Shown here: positions 24,347 to 34,388 of the stretch, in pieces | Layout of the letters: the number at the start of each line of letters is the position of its first letter | Numbering within the stretch: the first letter of the stretch is position 1 | From: Salipaludibacillus neizhouensis | GTDB taxonomy: Bacteria > Bacillota > Bacilli > Bacillales > Salisediminibacteriaceae | Reading direction: 5' to 3' | NCBI RefSeq assembly: GCF_002886185.1 | Contig: NZ_KZ614147.1 | Location: 141,426-205,425, forward strand | Length of the DNA stretch: 64,000 nt | Notes under the pieces: generated by a model | Told to the model about the DNA's origin: nothing | The model's input: only the letters and a program-made list of their open reading frames with translations | The model's database searches: none | Position numbers and translations under genes: made by a program

Positions 24347-26044
24347 TCAATCAAGAAACTCTGTAAATGATTTCACTATACCCTCTTCTTTTAATGCTTG
24401 GACAATAGAAATTTTATCCTTTTTCGCATTCTTTTCAATTAGTCGTACATCCTGCTGATAAGGGAAATAAACCACTTTTTTTGGCCTTTTTTCTTTAATC
24501 TCATTCTTGTTTGAATGCTCTTTTGCTTTATCTAATATCATTTGGGTCACAATTACTTGTTGGGCATCGAGATCTAACATTCCTTTATTTGTATCCATCG
24601 CTTTCGTCACAATTTTTATAGCTGCTGTTTCAGATAGATCAAAATTCATGGCAAAAGTGACAAGGTATTTAAAATTTTCTTTACTCTTGCTTACGTTCCT
24701 TGTTCTTTTATGTTGATCACTGATCTTACCATGTAATCCAATTCTAACCCCTAAAGCTTTTATATAATTATTAGTCTCAACCCACCCAGGACTTAAATCA
24801 TCATATTTTTCAATTGCTTTTTTTTCTCCTGACGCTAAGGCGTCAATAATATCTTGAACAAGCCTTAAATTATGTATTGCTACTTTTCGAATCAAAGACA
24901 CAGTTAATTTCTCTTGTCCATACGCTATTGCGTATTGTTGCGATTTAATAAATAAATTGATAACAAAATCGGTAACACCTTGCGTTAATTCATACATTGC
25001 ATTATTGAGATCTTCTGTTAAAGGAACCTTCTTTTTAGTCCATTGGTATTCCCACAGATCTTCTAAAAACAAATTCCACTGTTTGTCTTGTTTCATTGGA
25101 TCCATAAATTCTGCACCCATTCCACTTGCCCTTCTTCCGTTGGCTAATAACATACTGAACATGGGTATAGCTTTATAAGTTCCAATATATAATAAGGGAA
25201 CACCTAATTTAGTACTTAATTCTACAAAGAAATCGAGCATTTTTTGAGCCTCTTCACCCCTTTTCATCCTTTGTATCTCATCAATAGCGAGTACCCCAAC
25301 ACAATGCAGTGAACAGATATGCGCCATTTTTGTGATCAATTCCTCTTCCGTCGTTCTACTATTAACGAATTTATGATAATAATTAGTTTGTAAAATTTGA
25401 TCCACGGTTAGAAAGAATTGCTGGCAGAAGGATTTCCTTGATCCGTTGAAAGGGCACTCCAACTTCAACCAAACAATTTGTTTTAAGTAACCCAGTGTCA
25501 ATCCATTTTTTTGATATTTTGAATGGGTAATTACCTGAGGGTACATTAATAAAGTTGTTTCCACTGCTGTTGTTTTTCCAATACCACTTATTCCTATTAC
25601 CGAATAGGATTTAGCTGTTGACTTGTTTCCAATTAAATTTTCACCATTTAAATCAAGGTCTTTTTCCATAATGTCTTTTATCCCAACAGCAAATTGCCGA
25701 GCGTAAAAAGGTGAAAGAGGGTTCCTACCAAGGTAGCCCCTTCTAATCATAAGTGATAGTGTACTTTCAATTTGTATGTGGATAGGTAATGGTTGCATAT
25801 AATCTCTTATTTGCTCAACATAATGAATTCTTTTCTCAGGTGGCTTATCTATATCCTTCTCAGAGAAAAGTGGTAAGTTTAGAATAGTTTCTGATACTTC
25901 GTTTAGTGTTTTAATTGGGGGCAGGGCCTCAATTAAAGGATTCCCCTTATACGAACCAATTTCTGGATCAATATATTTAGCCTGACATTGTCTCCCCATT
26001 AGAACGGAAACAATATTTCCATCAAGATTTATTTCTTTACTCAT
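24347..26044 (-). CDS. tnsC: TnsC AAA+ ATPase, transposition regulator
   Basis: 565 residues. Walker A GISGIGKTT at 151-159 and Walker B GVLAIDEIQRM with D256/E257; sensor-like LLYIGTYKAIPM. TnsC polymerises on target DNA with ATP, receives the target from TnsD/TniQ and activates the TnsAB transposase. The C-terminal basic tail (EKRPKKVVYFPYQQD) is the usual TnsA/B contact region. The start overlaps the tnsB stop by 8 bp. Confidence 0.9.
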   Translation of the reverse strand: MSKEINLDGNIVSVLMGRQCQAKYIDPEIGSYKGNPLIEALPPIKTLNEVSETILNLPLFSEKDIDKPPEKRIHYVEQIRDYMQPLPIHIQIESTLSLMIRRGYLGRNPLSPFYARQFAVGIKDIMEKDLDLNGENLIGNKSTAKSYSVIGISGIGKTTAVETTLLMYPQVITHSKYQKNGLTLGYLKQIVWLKLECPFNGSRKSFCQQFFLTVDQILQTNYYHKFVNSRTTEEELITKMAHICSLHCVGVLAIDEIQRMKRGEEAQKMLDFFVELSTKLGVPLLYIGTYKAIPMFSMLLANGRRASGMGAEFMDPMKQDKQWNLFLEDLWEYQWTKKKVPLTEDLNNAMYELTQGVTDFVINLFIKSQQYAIAYGQEKLTVSLIRKVAIHNLRLVQDIIDALASGEKKAIEKYDDLSPGWVETNNYIKALGVRIGLHGKISDQHKRTRNVSKSKENFKYLVTFAMNFDLSETAAIKIVTKAMDTNKGMLDLDAQQVIVTQMILDKAKEHSNKNEIKEKRPKKVVYFPYQQDVRLIEKNAKKDKISIVQALKEEGIVKSFTEFLD

Positions 26045-28223
26045 TTGAACTTCTCCTCTTGTTACTTTTATTTATTAACATGTCTAAAATAAATTGATCA
26101 TCATCAATTTGTTCGGATTCACTCGTAGAATTTACTTTTCGACTAAATGATTCTTTTTGTTTTAAGGTATTGTCCCAATTTTCACTTTCTCTATGATATG
26201 TCTTTTCATCCTTACGATTTTGTTGGATTTGTTTTGTTCTACTTACTTTGCTCTCGCCCGGAATTTTTTCCTTATTTGTTTTGGCCGTTTCTTCTTCAAT
26301 AATTGCACTAATTTGTGAATTAAAATCAGAAGATGCTTGCATTTGCTGACTCTTTTTTTGATCCTCCTCGATCATCCTTGCATAGATATATTCTTGATAA
26401 TCCTCCATTCTAGGTTCAAGTTCATCTTCAGAAGTTAATTTATTTATCATATTATATTGAATAAGTTTTCCTTCTTCATTTTTTAAATATATATGGTTTA
26501 TACTGCGTGGATCGAAAGAAATAATTAATTTTTTTCTGCCTTTTATACTTGCATCTTCAAACCAGCCCTTTTCAATTGCATCTTTTGAAGAATAATACCG
26601 TTTATTAAAATAAACACCTTGTCTAGTAATGGAAGCTGATCCTTTTGGCATTAAAGTATAACGTATTAAGTCTATGTTGCTTTCTTTTAGAACACCCTGT
26701 TTATGTTTTATCCCCCAATTCCATAAATTTATTGGGGTTGGAGTTACATTATTGGCAATCATCTCTGATGACAAAGGGTAATTAGATATAATTTTTTGAT
26801 TATGTTCCAAAATGGATGTAATAATAATCTGTTCGAAAGCTTTCAGTGTTAATGTAGCATCTAAGCGATAATCTTTTGACCCGCGCTCCTTGTAATCCTT
26901 ATGGACCGCTCCTGGTGTCCAATTTCTGATTTTAGTGTTAATTGTTCTGAAGTGCTGTTCTACAATTCCTTTTAAATCCGCTCTAAAAGGCGGTGCATTT
27001 TTCACTTGTATACCTAAAAAATCTGTTAATTTATCGGCATTAAACCCTTCCATTTCTCCTCTATCTGCCAGAATCTTATGAGGCAAATGATGTGCTGGCC
27101 ACTCTGAGTCTTCTATATTTAGACCGAGTGAACGGCAATACTCTTTTTTATTTGTGTACGTGTTTTCCAAAGCTAACATTGCACTCAACCATGATGGACC
27201 TTCTAATCCCACATAAACTCCTGTGACTAGTCTAGAGAATACATCCTTCACAATATATACTACAGGTCGACCTATAATACGATTCCTTCTTAGAGAACTA
27301 ACCAAGTAGATATCAGCAATAGTTGCATCGATCTCAAATATAGAACCAGGACCTGAAGCCCTTTCTGATGTATCCCCTACATTTGGTTTTGCTAATAGAT
27401 TGTATTTTTTCTCCCCCTCTTTTTGTAAATACCTTTCCTTAGGGTTAAATTCGTTAGTATACCAGTACCTGAACTGTCTGTAGGTTGGTACTTCATTAGT
27501 ATTAGGTAAAATTGGGGCCAAAACATCACTTTTTGTAAGGTGATATCCTACATGATAGTAATTTCTGATCATCTGCTCATACGTGAATTTTAATTCAGGA
27601 TTATTAGACTTTTCATAGAATCCTTTAATAGCTATTTTAAAAATTCTCTTATCTTCTTCAGTTACATTTATCCCAGTCATTTCTGGATTTTCTTGTGCTT
27701 GATATGATGGACGTCCAATTTTTTTGTTTGTTAGTTTTTTTGTCTTACCATATCCTCCACTTTTATTGTAATGAGGTAACAATGCATTTTTGACTTTTCC
27801 TCCTACCCAATACTGCTTTAACTTTTTATAAATATACATTTTTCCTATATTGTTTTTTTCCATACATTCCTTAATTAATTGACCGCGATTTTCTTCAGTG
27901 AAAATAGAAGGTTCTAAATTAACTATGTCTTTTATCACATCCCATGCTCGATCACGATTCTTTTTGTGTTTATTGATAAATTCTTCATTTATATTTAATA
28001 GATCACTATAAGGGTCTATACTTAATCGTCTCACAAAAGGCGTTTTTAACCCTTCTGTAATTTCTGAAATATCTCTAACATGAGGTAAATGCCTAGGATC
28101 ATCTATCCTAATTAGAACAACATCTTCAAAATTCGGTGAAATCCAAAGTACTCTTTCTGTAGAAAGTAAATTATTTTCATCATTACACCATTCAAAAATT
28201 GAATTCACTAAAATATTTTCCAC
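26037..28223 (-). CDS. tnsB: TnsB DDE transposase
   Basis: About 728 residues. The RNase H-fold DDE triad is readable (numbered from the upstream GTG at 28232): D302 in FEIDATIADIYLV, D390 in HKILADRGEMEG and E425 in KGIVEQHFRTI. TnsB binds the element ends and cuts and joins the 3' ends. GTG 28221-28223 fits SD AAAAGGTGAT better than the GTG at 28232. The N-terminal DNA-binding domains precede the catalytic core, and a charged C-terminal tail probably contacts TnsC. Follows tnsA by ~18 bp. Confidence 0.9.
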   Translation of the reverse strand: MENILVNSIFEWCNDENNLLSTERVLWISPNFEDVVLIRIDDPRHLPHVRDISEITEGLKTPFVRRLSIDPYSDLLNINEEFINKHKKNRDRAWDVIKDIVNLEPSIFTEENRGQLIKECMEKNNIGKMYIYKKLKQYWVGGKVKNALLPHYNKSGGYGKTKKLTNKKIGRPSYQAQENPEMTGINVTEEDKRIFKIAIKGFYEKSNNPELKFTYEQMIRNYYHVGYHLTKSDVLAPILPNTNEVPTYRQFRYWYTNEFNPKERYLQKEGEKKYNLLAKPNVGDTSERASGPGSIFEIDATIADIYLVSSLRRNRIIGRPVVYIVKDVFSRLVTGVYVGLEGPSWLSAMLALENTYTNKKEYCRSLGLNIEDSEWPAHHLPHKILADRGEMEGFNADKLTDFLGIQVKNAPPFRADLKGIVEQHFRTINTKIRNWTPGAVHKDYKERGSKDYRLDATLTLKAFEQIIITSILEHNQKIISNYPLSSEMIANNVTPTPINLWNWGIKHKQGVLKESNIDLIRYTLMPKGSASITRQGVYFNKRYYSSKDAIEKGWFEDASIKGRKKLIISFDPRSINHIYLKNEEGKLIQYNMINKLTSEDELEPRMEDYQEYIYARMIEEDQKKSQQMQASSDFNSQISAIIEEETAKTNKEKIPGESKVSRTKQIQQNRKDEKTYHRESENWDNTLKQKESFSRKVNSTSESEQIDDDQFILDMLINKSNKRRSSNE

Positions 28224-28241
28224 TGTTATCACCTTTTCAAA

Positions 28242-29048
28242 TTAATTATTTGGATATATATCAACATCACTTAAGGTTTCTATTTTTTTGTTCATATTCA
28301 CATACCACTTTTTATTTGCAATCATATACTTAACAACAAATAGACAAGTCCCTTGAGTGAAACCTAACATTTCATCTGAATCTAAACATATTGTAGATAG
28401 TCCATCTCTTCTATTAACTATTTCTTTTAATAAGGTTTCGGAAATTTTATATATCAAGTTATTATCTAAAATTGAATCCTTATCTAACCGTTTACTATCA
28501 TATAACCAGTCCATATTTTTTAAAAAAGCACTCGGTTTGTCTTCATCAGTCACAATACCCCAGTCAATTCCTTGTTCGTGATAAAACTGCTGCTCTATCG
28601 CAAACTTTTCAAGTACTCTTCCTTTTAATTCTGAAGATGGTTTTATTGTCCGAGCTTGAATTTCTTTGCCTTTTTCGGTATCTCTTGTTACTAAAAAGTC
28701 TGTAGTCATAACTATCGGGTCTTTCGATTTGGGGTCATAGGGATGCTTAATTCCTAATGAATCAGCTATTTCTAATGTCCTTTCTTGTGGCAACAAAGGA
28801 TACTGTTCTCTTATATCAACTACGGAGTCTGACCATTCCAATATATAAAGATAATCTAACTCCTCGTGAGATAATAAATGGTGTATTCGATTTGATTTCC
28901 ACCCTTTAGTTCGAGTCACAATACCTTTTGAGGGAACATCTCTTATAGTTAGCCAAGGTTTATACTCTGAACCTTCTCCTTTGCCTCTCCCCTCCTCAAT
29001 CCATTTTTCTATCTTTTTAGCTGTAGATGAACGTTCTCTTTTAGCCAT
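28242..29048 (-). CDS. tnsA: TnsA endonuclease
   Basis: 268 residues. Cleaves the 5' ends of the element with TnsB, giving cut-and-paste transposition. The restriction-enzyme-like site is visible: E62/E63 in LSHEELDYL, D117 in MTTDFLV and K136 in ARTIKPSSEL. N-terminus has the typical WLTIRDVPSKG and G-SNRIHHLLS. SD TAGGAGGGG precedes the ATG. First gene of the tns operon, next to the right end. Confidence 0.9.
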   Translation of the reverse strand: MAKRERSSTAKKIEKWIEEGRGKGEGSEYKPWLTIRDVPSKGIVTRTKGWKSNRIHHLLSHEELDYLYILEWSDSVVDIREQYPLLPQERTLEIADSLGIKHPYDPKSKDPIVMTTDFLVTRDTEKGKEIQARTIKPSSELKGRVLEKFAIEQQFYHEQGIDWGIVTDEDKPSAFLKNMDWLYDSKRLDKDSILDNNLIYKISETLLKEIVNRRDGLSTICLDSDEMLGFTQGTCLFVVKYMIANKKWYVNMNKKIETLSDVDIYPNN

Positions 29049-29113
29049 AAAACCCCTCCTATTTTTGGTGACAATACGAAAAACAAATTAACCATTTTAA
29101 CCAAAAACGAAAA

Positions 29114-29150
29114 AAAACTGCCCCAATGTAAATGGGCAGTTTCTAAAAGT
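29114..29150 (-). terminator. Terminator inside the transposon right end
   Basis: Stem AAACTGCCC/GGGCAGTTT; on the minus strand followed by TTTTTCGTTTTTGG. It lies between the glmS-proximal end and tnsA, and should block glmS read-through into tnsABC. Confidence 0.75.
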
Positions 29151-29378
29151 TACTATTTTCTTTATTGGATTTTGTAAATAACTGGATAATTTCTTCTTTA
29201 ACCAATTAATGTAGCTATTTTTTTCATTTTGAATATACATTGGGAACTCCATCCTTTTTATAAAACTGTAAATTTAATAGCATCATAACCATTTTCTTAT
29301 TGGTTTAATCAATTAATATCCATTATATATTCTGGGAATTCCCAACTTTGAGAAGAAGTACATAGTGTGTAACAACTT

Positions 29379-29458
29379 GTCGGTATCCAACTTTTTTTGT
29401 TGGTATCCGACTTTTTTAGTTAGTATCTAACTTTTTTTGTTAGTATCCAACTTTATTG
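29379..29458. repeat. Four tandem 20-bp repeats (TnsB-site-like)
   Basis: Consensus GTTRGTATCYAACTTTTTTT, copies at 29379, 29399, 29419 and 29439 with exact 20-bp spacing. Each contains a palindromic core such as GTTGGTATCCGAC and a T-run. Abuts the terminal sequence TCGTTTAACACA. Confidence 0.85.
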
Positions 29459-29492
29459 TCGTTTAACACAAGTTGTGGATTCTTTCATTACC
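29459..29492. other. Transposon right terminus and attTn7 junction
   Basis: The element probably ends ...TTTAACACA at 29470. The flank AGTTG (29471-29475) would be the 5-bp target duplication, and 22 bp separate the end from the glmS stop codon (29493). The matching left duplication was not found. Confidence 0.6.
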
Positions 29493-31295
29493 CTACTCAA
29501 CAGTCACGCTTTTAGCCAAATTTCTTGGCTTATCTACGTCGCAGCCTCTGTGAAGAGCGGCATAGTAAGCGATAAGCTGGAGTGGGATCACACTCACTAG
29601 TGGAGTGAGGTATTTGTGTACCTTTGGCATAACGATTTTATCGTCTTCTTCTGCGAATCCCTCCATGCTGATCATACATGGATTAGCACCACGAGCGACT
29701 ACTTCCTTCATGTTTCCACGAATGTTTAAGTGTACGTTTTCTTGCGTCGCAAGACCAATAACTGGTGTACCTTCCTCAATTAATGCAATTGTTCCGTGCT
29801 TTAGTTCCCCACCGGCAAATCCTTCTGCCTGAATGTAGGAGATCTCTTTTAACTTAAGTGATCCTTCCATACAAACGTGGAAATCCATTGAACGTCCAAT
29901 AAAGAAGCAATTCCTTGATAGACTCAAGTAGTCTCGTGCAATTTGCTCGAGAGTGTCTTTTTGGTTCGTGAAGATATCCATCGCATTTGCAACGATTGCT
30001 AATTCCTGCAAAGGATCAAAATCCATTTTCACACCTCTGGCAATCGCGCTATCCACAGCGAGTATTGCCAATACAGCCATTTGGGCAGTATATGCTTTTG
30101 TTGATGCAACTGCTATTTCAGGACCTGCAAATGTATGAAGCGTGAAATCAGACTCACGAGATAACGTTGATCCAGGTACATTTGTTATCGTTAAAGATGG
30201 TAATCCTAATTTTTTAACATTCACGAGTACTCCGCGAGAATCCGCAGTCTCTCCGCTTTGTGATATAAAAATAAAGAGTGGCTTTTTACTTAGTAATGGC
30301 ATATTATAGAGAAATTCACTCGCAATGTGCGTTTCCGTTGGGATTCCCGAGATCTTCTCGATAAATTCTTTTCCAACGAGACCTGCGTGGTAACTGGTAC
30401 CTGCTGCAATAATGTAAATACGGTCAGCTTCTGCCATTGCTTGTCGAATGTTCTCGTCTAATTTAATGCTTTCATTGTCGTCCTTGTATTTCGTGATAAT
30501 GTTTCGAATAACAAATGGTTGCTCATCAATTTCTTTAAGCATAAAGTGAGGATACGTACCTTTTTCTATGTCTGATGAATCTAGCTCAGCCACATAAGAA
30601 GCACGAGATACCTCTTCTCCGTCTAACGTTTTAATTGTCGCCTTTTCTTGTGTAACCACAACAATTTCTTCGTCGTATAATTCCACAAACTCGTTAGTCA
30701 CTTGAAGCATCGCCATAGCATCACTTGCCACAACATTCACACTATCACTTAGTCCGACAAGGAGCGGACTTTTATTTTTCCCTACATAAATAGTATTTGG
30801 ATCTTGGTTGTCTAACAAAGCCGTTGCGTAAGAGCCTTTTAAGACGCTTAATGACTTACGAAAAGCTTCTTCTGTTGTTTTACTTTCAGAAGCAAACTTC
30901 TCTACAAGCTGAACGATGATCTCTGTGTCCGTATCACTGACCATCTCTACGCCTACCAAGTGTTCTCTTCGTAACTGTTCGTAATTTTCGATGACTCCGT
31001 TATGAACAATTGTATATCGAGAGCTTGAGCTCTGATGAGGGTGAGCATTTAATTTGCTTGGAACGCCGTGGGTCGCCCAGCGCGTGTGCCCAATTCCAGT
31101 GAACCCCGCTTCTGTTTCATCAACTGCTTCACGAAGATTTGCAATACGCCCTTTTTCTTTATAGACGTGGACTCCTGTTTCGTTAGCGATCGCAATACCC
31201 GCAGAATCATAACCTCGATATTCTAATTTTTCTAATCCCCGCAATAGGATTTCCTTTGCATCTTTTGTTCCTACATATCCGACAATTCCACACAT
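29493..31295 (-). CDS. glmS: Glutamine-fructose-6-phosphate aminotransferase (isomerizing)
   Basis: 600 residues from the ATG giving MCGIVGYVG, so Cys2 is the amidotransferase nucleophile after Met removal; SD GGGAGGAAATG precedes it. N-terminal glutaminase domain ([17 protein letters not shown]), two SIS domains (SQSGETADS near 345) and the C-terminal [13 protein letters not shown]. Makes glucosamine-6-phosphate for peptidoglycan. Controlled by a ribozyme leader. Its 3' end is the attachment site of the Tn7-like element. In B. subtilis glmM lies directly upstream; here they are ~11 kb apart. Confidence 0.97.
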   Translation of the reverse strand: MCGIVGYVGTKDAKEILLRGLEKLEYRGYDSAGIAIANETGVHVYKEKGRIANLREAVDETEAGFTGIGHTRWATHGVPSKLNAHPHQSSSSRYTIVHNGVIENYEQLRREHLVGVEMVSDTDTEIIVQLVEKFASESKTTEEAFRKSLSVLKGSYATALLDNQDPNTIYVGKNKSPLLVGLSDSVNVVASDAMAMLQVTNEFVELYDEEIVVVTQEKATIKTLDGEEVSRASYVAELDSSDIEKGTYPHFMLKEIDEQPFVIRNIITKYKDDNESIKLDENIRQAMAEADRIYIIAAGTSYHAGLVGKEFIEKISGIPTETHIASEFLYNMPLLSKKPLFIFISQSGETADSRGVLVNVKKLGLPSLTITNVPGSTLSRESDFTLHTFAGPEIAVASTKAYTAQMAVLAILAVDSAIARGVKMDFDPLQELAIVANAMDIFTNQKDTLEQIARDYLSLSRNCFFIGRSMDFHVCMEGSLKLKEISYIQAEGFAGGELKHGTIALIEEGTPVIGLATQENVHLNIRGNMKEVVARGANPCMISMEGFAEEDDKIVMPKVHKYLTPLVSVIPLQLIAYYAALHRGCDVDKPRNLAKSVTVE

Positions 31296-31419
31296 AACAA
31301 TCATTTCCTCCCATAGTGGGACAAGAAATGCTTTAGGGGCATAACTTGCCCCACTCTTCATTTATATTTGTTTGTTCTTCGTTTTAATTGTTGTTAAAGC
31401 ATCTATTACTTTGGCTTTT

Positions 31420-31560
31420 GTTCGATGAGTCGCCTCTTCGTTTTAGGCCTCAGTTTTCGGTTGTGATGTGGCAACCGGGAGGTATCCGCCGAAACTTTCG
31501 ATAATCCTCCTCCTCGTCAACTACGATAATTTTCCGTCCGTATCGTAGTCCAGGCGCTAT
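31420..31560 (-). ncRNA. glmS ribozyme (glucosamine-6-phosphate-activated, self-cleaving)
   Basis: The minus strand shows AGCGCC at the expected cleavage site (31553-31558), then GTTGACGAGGAGGAGG and the conserved TTATCGAAAGTTTCGGCGGA, CCTCCCGGTTGCC. This matches the conserved core of the glmS ribozyme (P1-P2.2, P3, P4). GlcN6P triggers cleavage and mRNA decay, giving feedback on glmS. It lies ~125 bp before the start codon. Confidence 0.93.
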
Positions 31561-31616
31561 AATATTTCGTCACCAATTGACCCTTCTGTCCTCCTTTTTT
31601 CCCTTGAATACGTCTA

Positions 31617-31646
31617 ATCATACTACAAGTTGGGAAATTCGGTCAA
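31617..31646 (-). promoter_or_regulatory. SigA-type promoter of glmS
   Basis: Minus strand TTGACC, 18-bp spacer, TATGAT. Located ~60 bp before the ribozyme cleavage site. Confidence 0.65.
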
Positions 31647-31661
31647 TTCTTTTATATACCC

Positions 31662-31730
31662 AGAAGCATCGAGGGAAAAACACGTGAACTCCTTGGTAAA
31701 TTCTTAACTCAAAAATAACTCGATGCTTCT
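31662..31730. repeat. 12-bp inverted repeat with 45-bp spacer
   Basis: AGAAGCATCGAG and CTCGATGCTTCT between the divergent glmS and siderophore promoters. Function unknown; 31731-32000 shows nothing else. Confidence 0.5.
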
Positions 31731-32002
31731 ATATACTATGCTTCAACTTTCTCATTTGATCCATTCAAATATATGAACAAATTAGTGCCCTACTCCTCAA
31801 TCTAATTGAATTATTCGGTCACTCTTAAATTCATTACTCTTCATAAACTCACTCATAACCAATTCACTCTCAATTATCTCTTACTATCAGCTTTTACGAG
31901 TTTGATGTGACCACCCTCAACAGCTCAACTGCTCGATAGCACATAACTGTAATTAAGAAAATTCCTTTTCCGTACATTGTAAGCACAGTTAAAATTTTCA
32001 TT

Positions 32003-32052
32003 GACAACTAGGTAAATAGTTTATATCATTGATAATGAGAATCGTTATCATC
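32003..32052 (+). promoter_or_regulatory. Fur-controlled promoter of the siderophore operon
   Basis: TTGACA (32003-32008), 17-bp spacer and TATCAT (32026-32031) overlap a Fur box TGATAATGAGAATCGTTATCA (positions 32032-32052, 19-bp class). Iron repression by Fur is expected. Confidence 0.8.
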
Positions 32053-32245
32053 GAAAAAGAAGGGAGCTCGAATCGAAACATCAGCCACTCGGCTTGCTGA
32101 TACTCATCATCAATTAGCCCCAAACGGAACACCTCTCGAACCTGTTTACCTAGAAGCTGAAAGCTACATAGAGTGTCGAAAGTCCTCTGCTATGTTAGTC
32201 AGTAATACTTAAAAATAAAACTTATGAAAAGGATTGGTATGTTAA

Positions 32246-33355
32246 ATGAATATAAAACGAAAAATCTCATTAATCACTTTATTTATGTCAGCTGCGATCA
32301 TGTTAATATTAGTTGGTTGTTCAGACCAGGAATCCACTGCAACACAAACTCCAGCTGAGAATAATTCGTCGACTACAGACGCGACTGAAACAGAAACAGA
32401 AACAGAAACGGAAACATCTTCTTCTGAAGAAGAGACTTCTGAATATCCGATTGTGATCGAGCATGCTTTTGGCGAATCTGTCATTGAAAGCAAGCCTGAA
32501 CGAGTTGCTACTATTCAATGGGCTAATCATGATGTCGCTCTCGCTCTCGGAGTTGTGCCTGTAGGTTTCTCGGCGGCGAATTATGGTGTTCAAGATGATA
32601 GCGGAATGTTACCTTGGACAGCTGAAAAGCTCAATGTACTTGGTGAAGAAGATCCTAATATATATCAGGATACAGACGGACTTGATTTCGAGGCAATTTC
32701 AGATTCAAACCCAGATGTCATCCTTGCAGCTTACTCCGGTATTACCCAGGAAGACTATGATATTCTTAGTGAAATTGCACCGGTTGTGGCCTACGAAACT
32801 AGTCCTTGGGTAACTACATGGCGTGAGCAAGTTATTAATAATGCAACAGGTATGGGCATGAAAGCGGAAGGCGAACAACTTGTTAAGGACACCGAACAAC
32901 TCATAAAGGATAAAGCAAGTGAATATCCTGAACTCGAAGGTAAAAAAGTAGCTTTCGCTAACTTCTCTGCCGATGATTTATCTAAAATACACGTTTATAC
33001 ACCAGTAGATCCTCGGGGTGAATTTCTAGTCGAGCTAGGAATGGAATATCCTGAAAGTGTTACAAATGAAATTACGGATCCTACTAGTTTCGTCTTGACA
33101 TTAAGTACCGAGAATGCGGAAGCTTTAAATGATGCTGATATTTTAATTGGCTATGGTGATGATAGTTTATTAGAAGCAGTTAAGGCTGATCCTGTGCTTG
33201 GTAAAATCCCAGCAATAGAAAGAGATTCGGTAGTATTTATTGGTAACGGAACTCCGTTGGCAGCATCCGGAAATCCAAATCCACTTTCGATAGAGTATAC
33301 TCTTGATGAACTTTTGGAACTAATTGGAGGAGCCGTTAAAAAGCTCGATGAATAG
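32246..33355 (+). CDS. Iron-siderophore ABC transporter substrate-binding lipoprotein
   Basis: 369 residues; signal peptide with lipobox LVGC (Cys25), then a Thr/Glu repeat linker (TETETETETETSS), then the class III binding fold beginning PIVIEHAFGESVIESKPER and VATIQWANHDVALALGV. It resembles FhuD/YfiY-type proteins that bind hydroxamate or citrate-type siderophores. First gene of the four-gene operon under the Fur box; the linker is encoded by a short ACAGAA-type tandem repeat that may vary in length. Confidence 0.9.
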   Translation: MNIKRKISLITLFMSAAIMLILVGCSDQESTATQTPAENNSSTTDATETETETETETSSSEEETSEYPIVIEHAFGESVIESKPERVATIQWANHDVALALGVVPVGFSAANYGVQDDSGMLPWTAEKLNVLGEEDPNIYQDTDGLDFEAISDSNPDVILAAYSGITQEDYDILSEIAPVVAYETSPWVTTWREQVINNATGMGMKAEGEQLVKDTEQLIKDKASEYPELEGKKVAFANFSADDLSKIHVYTPVDPRGEFLVELGMEYPESVTNEITDPTSFVLTLSTENAEALNDADILIGYGDDSLLEAVKADPVLGKIPAIERDSVVFIGNGTPLAASGNPNPLSIEYTLDELLELIGGAVKKLDE

Positions 33356-34388
33356 TTTACCAGTTTTAAAAAATAACCTGCTACACTCCTATATTCCAAA
33401 GCATATGACGGCAGTATTAGTGATTTGTTTGGTTTTGCTAGGATTATGCATTGTTGCATCACTGGTCTTTGGTTCTAGACCAGTGAGTTTTAATGAGCTA
33501 ATCGATGGATTATTTAACCCTAATGTTGATTCCTACGGAGCAAACGTCGTTCGTAAAAGGGTATCCCGAACCGTTTTTAGTTTATTATGTGGTGCAGCAC
33601 TCGGTGTATCCGGAGCACTTATGCAAGCGGTCACTCGTAACCCAATTGCAGACCCGAGTATACTGGGAGTGAACACAGGTGCATCTTTGTTTGTTGTTAG
33701 TGGGATTGCGTTCTTTAACATAAGCACTGCAAATCAATATATTTGGTTTGCTTTAGCTGGAGCAATGATTACCGCCGTTTTTGTATTCGGAATAGGCTCC
33801 ATGGGACGCGGCGGTGCTACCCCCCTTAAACTTATTCTGGCAGGTGCCGCCACAAGCGCCGTCCTTTCTTCTCTAGTCATCGCAATTATGCTTCCTCGCT
33901 CTTATGTCATGGATCAATTTAGGTTCTGGCAAGTGGGCAGCGTAGGCTCAGCAAACTGGAACGATATCACGACGTTTATCCCGTTTCTGATCATTGGAAT
34001 CGTAATAGGTATTATTTCGTCTTCGGCACTAAATGCATTAGCACTCGGAGATGAACTTGCGACAGGATTGGGTGTCCGAACTGGAGTTTTGAGGCTCGTA
34101 GCGGCTCTTGCAGGGGTTCTTTTGTGTGGGGCGACTACTGCACTGGCAGGGCCTATTGGTTTTATTGGACTCTTATCTACTCATGTCATACGGCTTATTC
34201 TTGGGCCTGACCTACGATTTGTTATACCGATGTCAGCAGCTGTAGGAGCAATCATTTTAACTATATCAGATGTAAGCGGCAGACTCATAGGTAGTCCTGG
34301 AGAGCTGGAGGTTGGTGTTGTTACGGCATTTATAGGAGCTCCGATATTGATCATCCTAGCTACAAAAGTGAAAGTGAGTTCATTATGA
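33348..34388 (+). CDS. Iron-siderophore ABC transporter permease 1 (FecCD family)
   Basis: About 346 residues from ATG 33348 (MNSLPVLKNN), overlapping the previous stop (ATGAATAG). About nine to ten helices; FecCD motifs RLPR-like VSRTVFSLLCGAALGVSGA, AVTRNPIADPSILGVNTGA and GPIGFIGLLSTHVIRLILG. Forms a heterodimer with the next gene product in the membrane. Resembles YfiZ-type permeases. Confidence 0.9.
   Translation: MNSLPVLKNNLLHSYIPKHMTAVLVICLVLLGLCIVASLVFGSRPVSFNELIDGLFNPNVDSYGANVVRKRVSRTVFSLLCGAALGVSGALMQAVTRNPIADPSILGVNTGASLFVVSGIAFFNISTANQYIWFALAGAMITAVFVFGIGSMGRGGATPLKLILAGAATSAVLSSLVIAIMLPRSYVMDQFRFWQVGSVGSANWNDITTFIPFLIIGIVIGIISSSALNALALGDELATGLGVRTGVLRLVAALAGVLLCGATTALAGPIGFIGLLSTHVIRLILGPDLRFVIPMSAAVGAIILTISDVSGRLIGSPGELEVGVVTAFIGAPILIILATKVKVSSL

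Larger units (their letters stand above)
18404..29470 (-). mobile_element. Tn7-like transposon inserted at attTn7 (downstream of glmS)
   Basis: tnsA, tnsB, tnsC and two tniQ/tnsD genes run away from glmS, followed by a two-gene cargo. The right end ends in ACA at 29470, 22 bp from the glmS stop codon, as for Tn7 insertions. It carries four 20-bp repeats like the overlapping TnsB sites of Tn7R. The left end is not located: no inverted copy of the 20-bp repeat or matching 5-bp duplication is seen near 18 kb, so the left coordinate is provisional and cargo could extend further left. Confidence 0.75.

Noticed and set aside
29379..29458. Four 20-bp repeats as a CRISPR array
   Set aside because: Repeats are contiguous with no unique spacers and adjoin a transposon end; TnsB sites explain them.
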